Origin: Bacteroidales bacterium UBA5266
GTDB lineage: Bacteria; Bacteroidota; Bacteroidia; Bacteroidales; WCHB1-69
DNA: 25,585 nucleotides
Reading direction: 5' to 3'
NCBI GenBank assembly: GCA_002411545.1
Contig: DHTG01000045.1
Location: 1-25,585 of the forward strand
How positions within the stretch are numbered: the first letter of the stretch is position 1; every line of letters begins with the position of its first letter. The position numbers and the translations under genes are program-made. The notes under the pieces were generated by a model that saw only the letters and a list, made by a program, of their open reading frames with translations, ran no database searches and had not been told where the DNA came from. Shown here in pieces: positions 1 through 6,296 of this stretch.

Positions 1-900
1 ATTAGTAATCATAGGAAAACTCTTGGCATCCCATCCTGAAAAAAGTATCTTGTTGAATTTTGTATCTGTATATATATTGGTTGGTACATCCAATACTTTT
101 GCTCCTTTGTGATAAATTCTTACTCTTCTTTTTTGAATCCATATGATTACATGATTCACTTCTTCCAAGATTACAGGATTTGTCACACTTTGTCCGGTAA
201 GCCAATTGGCATCATTTTCATTATAATATCCTTTGGTTTCCCATCCATCTATTTTGAGCGTAATATGCAGTCCTTTTAATCCGGGATATAAATCATCGTT
301 GATTTCTTTTGGATTTTCGGGGTTTTCTTGATATAAGGATAAGGTAATTCCATGAGTGTATTCGGCATCGGGAATGATATCAAATTCAACAATAAAATTA
401 TCCGGAAAGTTTATTGTTTTTGAATAGCAATATACAGCATCATCTCCATTCATATGAAACCATTTGCCTTCTGCTATATTCACATTTTTTACTTCACCAC
501 TACCATTCGATGTCCATAAGGCCGGAAAATCGCCGATGGCATCTTGCGAAAAATCTTCAAAGAACAGAATTTGATCACCGGGAATAAAATCGTATTTGGT
601 ATAAGACTCCAATTTGGGCTTTACTTGGCTTTGGCTGGCTTTATTATTGTTAGTTGCTGATTCAGATTCATCTGTTTCTTCATTTGCTTCTTGTTCTTCT
701 TCTTTAGCTTCTTCTTGATTTTCATTAAAAATGATATCCAAACTTTCATCTATTTTTTCATCTAACTTTTGTTCTACTCGTTCTTCCGTTTTTTGTTTAA
801 TTTTGGCTCGTATATCAATTTGAGCAAAGGAAGTAAGGATGGTAGAAAACAGAAAAAGCAGTAAGCACAATGCGTTGATAAAAGGTAAATGTGTTTTCAT
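1..900 (-). CDS. Secreted protein, N-terminal part, probably OmpA-family; truncated by window edge
   Basis: The reading frame is open from an ATG at 900 down to base 1, so about 300 N-terminal residues are visible and the C-terminus lies outside the window. Residues 1-26 form a signal peptide (MKTHLPF, then a Leu/Phe-rich core, ending TSFAQ). Residues 27-70 are a charged, coiled-coil-like stretch with repeated KxxE/DE patterns, followed by an acidic Glu/Asn/Ser-rich linker to about residue 95. After this comes a beta-rich segment containing KYDFIPGDQILFFEDFSQD and GDFPALWTSNGSGEVKNV. From memory, this layout (charged helix, acidic linker, then a YDFvPGD..lFfEDFs..GDFPa.W module) resembles the N-terminal half of Bacteroidota OmpA-family proteins, whose peptidoglycan-binding OmpA domain would lie off the edge. 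The export signal and open frame are seen directly; the OmpA assignment is inferred. Confidence 0.72.
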   Translation of the reverse strand, partial: MKTHLPFINALCLLLFLFSTILTSFAQIDIRAKIKQKTEERVEQKLDEKIDESLDIIFNENQEEAKEEEQEANEETDESESATNNNKASQSQVKPKLESYTKYDFIPGDQILFFEDFSQDAIGDFPALWTSNGSGEVKNVNIAEGKWFHMNGDDAVYCYSKTINFPDNFIVEFDIIPDAEYTHGITLSLYQENPENPKEINDDLYPGLKGLHITLKIDGWETKGYYNENDANWLTGQSVTNPVILEEVNHVIIWIQKRRVRIYHKGAKVLDVPTNIYTDTKFNKILFSGWDAKSFPMITN

Positions 901-955
901 AAATATAAGATTTATAATGCTTTGAAATTAATGTATTGATCTTTATAATTGTATG

Positions 956-963
956 CAAAGCTA
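956..963 (-). promoter_or_regulatory. Candidate -7 element for the leftmost gene
   Basis: On the minus strand this reads TAGCTTTG, a perfect match to the Bacteroidota -7 consensus TAnnTTTG. It lies about 55 bp before the ATG at 900. No good -33 TTTG was found at the expected distance, so this rests on the -7 match and its position. Confidence 0.4.
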
Positions 964-1222
964 TATAAAATTTCAATAAATAGTATATACTGTACAAGTA
1001 ACTTTTAATTTATTCTTAGTGTATGTTTTATAAGTGAATAAAATTCCATTTATTTTGTAACAAATTGAAGTCGATTTTTAACTCCTTTTTTACATTAAAA
1101 ATCAGTATCAATCTGTATGTAACGGATTGAATTGAAGAATTTATAACCAATCGCATTAATATATATCCTTCATTAAGGATTTTATATATAAATTAAAAAA
1201 AATATAAAAAAAACAAATGAGA

Positions 1223-1242
1223 TTATTTTTCATGAAAAATAA
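1223..1242. repeat. 20-bp perfect palindrome in the divergent spacer
   Basis: Two 10-base arms, TTATTTTTCA and TGAAAAATAA, meet at 1232/1233 with no loop. A gap-free palindrome fits a dimeric protein site better than an RNA hairpin. It lies between the two divergent promoters. AT-rich DNA produces such palindromes by chance fairly often, so a function is only a possibility. Confidence 0.4.
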
Positions 1243-1345
1243 AATTTTTCAAGGCAAGTACATAAAGAGAAAATGCCGTAAAAAGCTAAGATTTTCAGGG
1301 CATATTTTAAGTGGAAATGCTTATTTTTAAAATTATTAGATTGAT

Positions 1346-1367
1346 ATTCTAAGTATTATATTAGAAT
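1346..1367. repeat. Inverted repeat upstream of the receiver gene promoter
   Basis: ATTCTAA (1346-1352) and TTAGAAT (1361-1367) are perfect 7-bp arms separated by 8 bases, about 47 bp before the plus-strand -7 element. The spacing and symmetry suit a dimeric regulator site. This is an inference from symmetry and position only. Confidence 0.35.
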
Positions 1368-1413
1368 GCTAAAAAAAAAGGAATTTAAGTCCTGAAAAAT
1401 GAAAAATAATTAC

Positions 1414-1421
1414 TAATTTTG
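1414..1421 (+). promoter_or_regulatory. Bacteroidota-type -7 element for the receiver gene
   Basis: TAATTTTG matches TAnnTTTG exactly. Transcription would begin near 1428-1430, giving a leader of roughly 55 bases before the ATG at 1483. The -33 position has no clear TTTG, so the promoter may be weak or depend on an activator. Confidence 0.5.
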
Positions 1422-1482
1422 CACAGAAAAATTCTTATGGTAAGAATTGATTAAATATATAATACAACGCAAAAAAAGAGAT

Positions 1483-1980
1483 ATGGCCACAAAAAAAATT
1501 TTGATAATCGACGATGACATTGATGTTATCACCATAGTAGAAACTATTTTGAAAAAAGAGGGATTTGAAGTAATCTCTGCCAGTAATAAAATAGAAGGTA
1601 TGAAAAAAATTCGGGAAGAGAAACCCGACTTAGCCATTCTGGATGTGATGATGACGACCCATTACGAAGGTTTTGAGTTAGCAAAAGAAATAACAGATGA
1701 TCCTGAATTAAGAAAAATGCCATTTTTGATGCAGACATCTATTGATATTTTAACCACTACCAAACCTGATGTTCAGGCAATGGCTCGTGAGTTTCGTAAA
1801 AATCCCGGATTTAAAGATCTACATGTGATTTTAGTAAAAGATATCAATTCAGGAAAGGCCGGTATTGATTATTTATCAGAAAAAGGAGAATCCATATGGT
1901 TTCCGGTTCATGGTTTTGTGAGAAAACCTGTTGACGGCAAAAAAATCCTACATGAAATTAATAGGATTTTAAATATATAA
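1483..1980 (+). CDS. Single-domain response regulator with an extended beta4-beta5 region
   Basis: This is a cytoplasmic phospho-receiver protein of 165 residues and probably the first element of the hydrogenase-linked signalling set. Receiver hallmarks are visible: acidic residues D10-D12 (ILIIDDDID), the phospho-acceptor D54 in AILDVMM, and the conserved Lys in K148-P149. Between the usual Thr/Ser at about 85-86 and K148 there are some 62 residues, against about 20 in ordinary receivers, so an inserted segment of roughly 40 residues replaces or enlarges the alpha4 region. There is no DNA-binding or enzymatic output domain. The ATG at 1483 is preferred over an upstream TTG at 1447 because it starts directly at the MATKKILIIDDD strand. 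A 159-bp spacer with a hairpin separates it from hydC, so transcription together with the hydrogenase genes is likely but not certain. It resembles the receiver gene at 8298. Confidence 0.85.
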   Translation: MATKKILIIDDDIDVITIVETILKKEGFEVISASNKIEGMKKIREEKPDLAILDVMMTTHYEGFELAKEITDDPELRKMPFLMQTSIDILTTTKPDVQAMAREFRKNPGFKDLHVILVKDINSGKAGIDYLSEKGESIWFPVHGFVRKPVDGKKILHEINRILNI

Positions 1981-2002
1981 TACATTTCTGAGGTCAATTT
2001 TT

Positions 2003-2039
2003 ACCTGTTTCATAGCATATAATTATGTTATGAATAGGT
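2003..2039 (+). terminator. Long imperfect hairpin between receiver gene and hydC
   Basis: The arms 2003-2019 and 2024-2039 pair over 16 bp, with two G-U wobbles, one bulged T (2008) and a TAAT loop. The following plus-strand sequence (TATTTGCGTGTTTT) is only moderately T-rich, so this could be a partial terminator, an attenuator or an RNA-stability element that sets the level of hydCBA relative to the upstream receiver. The pairing is seen directly; the role is inferred. Confidence 0.45.
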
Positions 2040-2139
2040 ATTTGCGTGTTTTAATATAGTATCCATTGAAAGATGGATGTTTTGTTTGGGAAAAAATAAT
2101 TGTTTATAAAAAATTAATTAATATAATAATCAATAAAAT

Positions 2140-2604
2140 ATGGGAAAATCAATAGAGAGCATATTGAAAAAATATGACAATTGTAGCAGGGATTCTTTGA
2201 TTTCTCTCCTTCAAGAGATTCAAGAAAATGAGGGATTTTTATCGGAAGAAGCCATAGTAAAAACAGGGAAGAAGTTGAAAATACCAACCAGTAAAATTTA
2301 CGGAGTAGCAACTTTTTACAATCAATTTCGTTTCGAACCGACCGGGAAATACCATGTGATGGTATGTCGAGGTACGGCTTGTCATGTCTTAGGTTCTTTA
2401 ACCGTACTTCAAGAGTTGGAGAAAGTATTGAAGATAAAAGCCGGACAAACGACTCGCGATGGTTTGTTTAGTATTGAAGTCGTTGCTTGCATGGGTGCTT
2501 GCGGATTAGCACCGGTGATTAACATTAACGGAAGCTTCTACGCAAACGTAACAGCAGAAAGTATTAAAGAAATTATTGAATCTTACCGAAAAAAAGAAGA
2601 ATAA
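2140..2604 (+). CDS. hydC: [FeFe] hydrogenase subunit HydC (NuoE-like, [2Fe-2S])
   Basis: This is the small NuoE-type subunit of a trimeric NADH-linked [FeFe] hydrogenase; it passes electrons through a thioredoxin-fold [2Fe-2S] cluster. The 154 residues carry an N-terminal helical part (residues 1-60, with the family pattern KIYGVATFYNQF) and all four cluster ligands: C76 and C81 (CRGTAC), C117 and C121 (CMGAC). Length is normal for the family (about 150-170). It begins the hydC-hydB-hydA order found in bifurcating hydrogenases, and only one base separates its stop codon from the hydB start. No perfect TAnnTTTG was found in the spacer before it. It serves as the intact reference for the degenerate copy at 13036-13488. 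A NuoE of respiratory complex I is excluded by the hydA partner. Confidence 0.93.
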   Translation: MGKSIESILKKYDNCSRDSLISLLQEIQENEGFLSEEAIVKTGKKLKIPTSKIYGVATFYNQFRFEPTGKYHVMVCRGTACHVLGSLTVLQELEKVLKIKAGQTTRDGLFSIEVVACMGACGLAPVININGSFYANVTAESIKEIIESYRKKEE

Positions 2605-2605
2605 C

Positions 2606-4537
2606 ATGGATACGCTTACAGATAAAAATAAAAAAATGTTAATGGACCTTATTCAAGGCAATAAAAATGTAGACGTTGACAATCAACGTAGCACACTCAA
2701 AAGAGAAAAAATAAATAAACCTCTTATTTACGTAGGTGCCGGCACATGTGGATTAGGAGCCGGAGCTGCCGAAACCATCAATGCGATTAAAACGTATTTG
2801 AAAAATAAAAAAATCGACGCCGATATTATGGAAGTAGGTTGCATCGGTCTTTGTGCCGTTGAACCCATCGTGGACGTTCAGATGCCCGGAAAAAACAGAG
2901 TTTCTTTCCAAAAGGTTACTCATGATAGAGTAGAAGGCATTCTTGATCAAGCATTCTCCGCAAAATACAATGCCAAAGATCTGTTAGGACAAATTCAAAT
3001 GGGAGCCTCCGAAAAATATAAGGATGTGCCCGATTTTAATAAACATCCCTTCTTTGCAAAACAAAAAAGAATTGTGTTAAAGAATTGCGGCCTCATCAAT
3101 CCGGAAAGCATTGATGAATATATTGCTTTTGGTGGATATGCCGGGTTATATAAAACCCTTACCAAACATAGCGGTGCCGATATTTGCGACATCATCGAAA
3201 AGAGTGGTTTAAGAGGAAGAGGTGGTGGAGGTTTCCCTACCGGAAGAAAATGGAGAATTGCCAATCAACAAGAAAGCAAGCAAAAATATTTAGTATGTAA
3301 TGCTGATGAAGGTGACCCCGGTGCCTTCATGGACCGTGCCGTTATTGAAGGCGATCCTCATCGTTTAATCGAAGGAATGGCTATCGCGGCTTATGCTATC
3401 GGTGCATCGGTGGGGTATATCTATATCCGTGCCGAATATCCTTTGGCAATCACGCGTTTGAAAATTGCCATCGAACAAGCTAAAAAACTTGGATTGTTAG
3501 GCAAAAATATTTTTGGTACTAAGTTTAGTTTTGAGTTAAAAATTAAGATGGGTGCCGGTGCTTTTGTATGCGGTGAAGAAACTGCTTTGATAAACAGTAT
3601 TGAAGGTTTCCGCGGTATGCCTCGTCCACGTCCGCCTTTCCCGGCTGTCAGTGGATTATTTGGCAAACCTACCATTATTAATAATGTAGAAACCCTTGCC
3701 AATGTAGCTGAAATTCTTGTGATGGGTGCCGATTGGTTCAGTTCTGTAGGAACCGAATCATCGAAAGGCACGAAAGTATTTGCTCTTTCAGGAAAAATAG
3801 TAAATACAGGTTTGGTTGAAATAGCTATGGGAACCACCATTCGCACTATCATTTATGATATAGCCGGTGGTATTGCTAAAAATAAAAAATTCAAAGCTGT
3901 ACAAATCGGAGGTCCTTCCGGTGGATGTATTACCGAACAAAACTTAGATATTCCCATCGAGTATGAATCTCTTATTAAAGTAGGAGCCATGATGGGATCG
4001 GGAGGTTTGGTGGTGATGGACGAAGACAACTGTATGGTTGATGTGGCTAAATTCTTTATGGAATTTATCCAACGTGAAAGTTGCGGTAAATGTATTCCTT
4101 GCCGCGAAGGCACTCGTCGTATGCTTGAAATTTTGGAAAGCATTACTTCGAAACCCGTTAACAGCGAAAAAGCTGCCCTCGAACGTATGAAAGGAATCAT
4201 GCAATTAGAAAAATTGGCAACAGTCATTAAAGATACTTCTTTATGTGCATTAGGTCAAACATCACCTAATCCTATTTTAAGTACCCTTAAATGGTTCAGG
4301 CAAGAATATGAAGAACATATTTTTGAGCGTAAATGTGCTACTCATACTTGTACGGAGTTAAGGAAATTCAGAATCCTAACCGATAAATGTACAGGTTGTA
4401 CGCTTTGTGCCAAGAAATGTCCTACCAATGCTATCATCGGCACGAAAAAATCTCCTCATTTTATTGTGGATGAAAAATGTATCGGTTGCGGAACCTGTAA
4501 AGAAACCTGTAATTTTAATGCAATAGAAATGATTTAA
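2606..4537 (+). CDS. hydB: [FeFe] hydrogenase subunit HydB, full-length bifurcating type (NuoF-like)
   Basis: This is the NAD(H)- and FMN-binding subunit, 643 residues from the ATG at 2606; a TTG 30 bases upstream lies inside hydC and is not needed. Domains in order: an N-terminal thioredoxin-like [2Fe-2S] domain (about 38-110, cysteines C48, C79, C83; only three are obvious); the NuoF core with the FMN/NADH loop GLRGRGGGGFPTGRKW (201-216), NADEGDPGAFMDR (232-244) and GAFVCGEETALINS (318-331); the NuoF [4Fe-4S] site C493/C496/C499 plus C547; a C577/C582 pair; and a C-terminal ferredoxin domain with two [4Fe-4S] motifs (C595-C605 and C625-C635). This matches, domain for domain, what I recall of Thermotoga maritima HydB from the electron-bifurcating HydABC complex. 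The complex is expected to couple NADH and reduced ferredoxin to H2 reversibly in the cytoplasm. The gap to hydA is 13 bp. Confidence 0.94.
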   Translation: MDTLTDKNKKMLMDLIQGNKNVDVDNQRSTLKREKINKPLIYVGAGTCGLGAGAAETINAIKTYLKNKKIDADIMEVGCIGLCAVEPIVDVQMPGKNRVSFQKVTHDRVEGILDQAFSAKYNAKDLLGQIQMGASEKYKDVPDFNKHPFFAKQKRIVLKNCGLINPESIDEYIAFGGYAGLYKTLTKHSGADICDIIEKSGLRGRGGGGFPTGRKWRIANQQESKQKYLVCNADEGDPGAFMDRAVIEGDPHRLIEGMAIAAYAIGASVGYIYIRAEYPLAITRLKIAIEQAKKLGLLGKNIFGTKFSFELKIKMGAGAFVCGEETALINSIEGFRGMPRPRPPFPAVSGLFGKPTIINNVETLANVAEILVMGADWFSSVGTESSKGTKVFALSGKIVNTGLVEIAMGTTIRTIIYDIAGGIAKNKKFKAVQIGGPSGGCITEQNLDIPIEYESLIKVGAMMGSGGLVVMDEDNCMVDVAKFFMEFIQRESCGKCIPCREGTRRMLEILESITSKPVNSEKAALERMKGIMQLEKLATVIKDTSLCALGQTSPNPILSTLKWFRQEYEEHIFERKCATHTCTELRKFRILTDKCTGCTLCAKKCPTNAIIGTKKSPHFIVDEKCIGCGTCKETCNFNAIEMI

Positions 4538-4550
4538 TATAAAATTAGAT

Positions 4551-6278
4551 ATGAGTATTCAAATAGAAGTAAACGGAAAAAAATTAGAGGCATTTGAAGG
4601 CGAAACCATATTGACCGCTTTAAAAAGGAATGGTATCAGAGTTCCTACTTTGTGTCATATGAATGATTTTATCCCTTCCGGAGCCTGTCGACTTTGCGTT
4701 GTTGAAATAGTAGGAAACCCTAGATTAGTAAGCTCTTGCTCTTTCCCTGTTTCTGACGGGATGAAAATATTAACCAATTCACCCAGGGTCATCGAATCGC
4801 GCAAAACCATTATAGAACTCTTACTTTCAAACCATCCTGATGATTGTTTGTATTGTATACGAAACAATAATTGTGAATTGCAAAGCCTTGCAAAAGAATA
4901 TCACGTCATTGAAAGAAGAATTCACGGAAATAAAAACAGTTTTAAACTCGACCATTCCAGTACCAGTATCGTTCGCGATCCGGAAAAATGTATCCTTTGC
5001 GGAAGATGTGTACGCGTGTGTGAAGAAACGATTGGTGTTTCTGCTATCGAATACATTAACCGAGGCAGTAAAACCCTTATCGGTACCACTATGCAGAAAG
5101 GGCTTAACACGTCGAGCTGTGTAAATTGCGGACAATGTATTATGGTTTGTCCTACCGGTGCTTTGACGGAGAAAAATCAAACCCATATGGTACAAGATGC
5201 TTTACAGCAAAAAGACAAAACTTTAGTAGTTCAATATGCCCCTTCAATTTCTGTGTCCATAGCCGAAGAATTCGGTATGGCTCCCGGTACGGACATCAAT
5301 GGTTTGTTGAATGCAGCCCTTCGTAAGATGGGATTTAAATATGTGTTCGACACTACTTTCGGTGCCGACCTTACCATTATGGAAGAAGCTTCGGAGTTAA
5401 TACAACGCATTACGGAAGGCAAAACACTACCTATGTTCACCAGCTGTTGCCCGGCTTGGGTGAAATATATTGAAGAATTTGCTCCTGATTTTATTGATAA
5501 TTTATCTACTTGTAAATCGCCTCAACAAATGACCGGTGCGGTTATCAAGAGTTATTTTGCTGAACAGTCTAATTTGAAACCCGAAGATATTATTTCGGTA
5601 TCTATTATGCCTTGTACGGCGAAAAAATTTGAAATGCAACGCGAAACTATGGGGCGTAACGGAGTGAAAGACGTGGATATAGCCATAACCACCCGCGAAT
5701 TAATAGAATTGATACATTTACACGGAATAGATATGAAAACTATTCAACCTGAAATTACCGATTCTCCCATGGGCGTTCGTAGTTCAGCAGGTAAAATTTT
5801 CGGTGCTACCGGTGGTGTAATGGAAGCTGCTTTACGTACTGCTTATAAAAAGATTACCGGCGAAGAACTTGTTGATTTCAAAATCAATGCAGTGAGAGGA
5901 TTCGAAGGAAGGAAAGAAGCTAAAATTAAAATCAACGATGATCTCGAAGTAGGAGTGGCTGTCATAAGCGGTTTGGGTAATGTAAGAGCATTGCTCGATG
6001 AAATTAGAAACGGCAAAAACGATGTTCATTTTATCGAAGTGATGACATGCCCAGGAGGTTGTGTTGCCGGTGGTGGACAACGTATCGGTGTTGATAGATC
6101 ATTCATCGAAGCCCGTACGAAATCCTTGTATGACATCGACGATCGTGAAACCATTAAAGTATCGCATAAAAATCCCGAAATTATCGAGCTTTATGATAAC
6201 TATTTTGGACACCCCTTGAGTCATAAAAGCCATGAGCTCTTACATACTTGTTACATGGAAAGAGACGTCTTATTATAA
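4551..6278 (+). CDS. hydA: [FeFe] hydrogenase catalytic subunit HydA (bifurcating-type complex)
   Basis: This is the H2-activating subunit, 575 residues. N-terminal relay: a plant-type [2Fe-2S] domain (C35, C46, C49, C63), a His-ligated [4Fe-4S] cluster (H95, C99, C102, C108) and two [4Fe-4S] clusters (C147/150/153/157 and C190/193/196/200). The H-cluster domain has all three signatures: TSCCPAW (297-303), MPCTAKKFE (353-361) and MTCPGGCVAGGGQ (498-510). The cysteines at 299, 300 and 355 fall at the same numbers as the proton-relay and cluster cysteines of Clostridium pasteurianum CpI, so the active site looks intact. The small-subunit-like tail (PLSHKSHELLHTCY) is present. Together with hydC and hydB it fits a group A trimeric, NADH/ferredoxin-linked hydrogenase. 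The HydEFG maturases needed to build the H-cluster are not in the window. An 18-bp gap leads into the sensor kinase gene. Confidence 0.95.
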   Translation: MSIQIEVNGKKLEAFEGETILTALKRNGIRVPTLCHMNDFIPSGACRLCVVEIVGNPRLVSSCSFPVSDGMKILTNSPRVIESRKTIIELLLSNHPDDCLYCIRNNNCELQSLAKEYHVIERRIHGNKNSFKLDHSSTSIVRDPEKCILCGRCVRVCEETIGVSAIEYINRGSKTLIGTTMQKGLNTSSCVNCGQCIMVCPTGALTEKNQTHMVQDALQQKDKTLVVQYAPSISVSIAEEFGMAPGTDINGLLNAALRKMGFKYVFDTTFGADLTIMEEASELIQRITEGKTLPMFTSCCPAWVKYIEEFAPDFIDNLSTCKSPQQMTGAVIKSYFAEQSNLKPEDIISVSIMPCTAKKFEMQRETMGRNGVKDVDIAITTRELIELIHLHGIDMKTIQPEITDSPMGVRSSAGKIFGATGGVMEAALRTAYKKITGEELVDFKINAVRGFEGRKEAKIKINDDLEVGVAVISGLGNVRALLDEIRNGKNDVHFIEVMTCPGGCVAGGGQRIGVDRSFIEARTKSLYDIDDRETIKVSHKNPEIIELYDNYFGHPLSHKSHELLHTCYMERDVLL

Positions 6279-6296
6279 TCTATTGAAACATTAGTG

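Larger units (their letters stand above)
901..1482. other. Divergent AT-rich intergenic region
   Basis: This 582-bp spacer separates a minus-strand gene from a plus-strand operon and must hold both promoters. It contains a minus-strand -7 match (956-963), a plus-strand -7 match (1414-1421), a 20-bp palindrome (1223-1242), a 7-bp inverted repeat (1346-1352 with 1361-1367) and a small palindrome TTTGT-A-ACAAA (1054-1064). No convincing gene was found; a 32-codon frame at 1232-1330 is discussed among the rejected items. Confidence 0.7.

Noticed and set aside
1054..1064. TTTGT-A-ACAAA as a Rex-type (NADH-sensing) operator
   Set aside because: The Rex consensus has TTGTTAAnnnnTTAACAA-like arms; this 11-bp palindrome has the wrong spacing and is not next to either hydrogenase promoter.
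1232..1330. A 32-codon plus-strand frame starting MKNKIFQGKYIKRK in the divergent spacer
   Set aside because: Its ATG lies in the centre of a palindrome, the protein is just a short basic peptide without a signal or domain, and no promoter precedes it; chance frames of this length are common.
3421..4227. Minus-strand frames of 124-143 residues opposite hydB
   Set aside because: They are antisense to clear HydB coding sequence and have no recognisable features.
4840..5124. A 94-residue plus-strand frame inside hydA
   Set aside because: It lies wholly within the well-supported HydA coding sequence in another frame and shows no domain.
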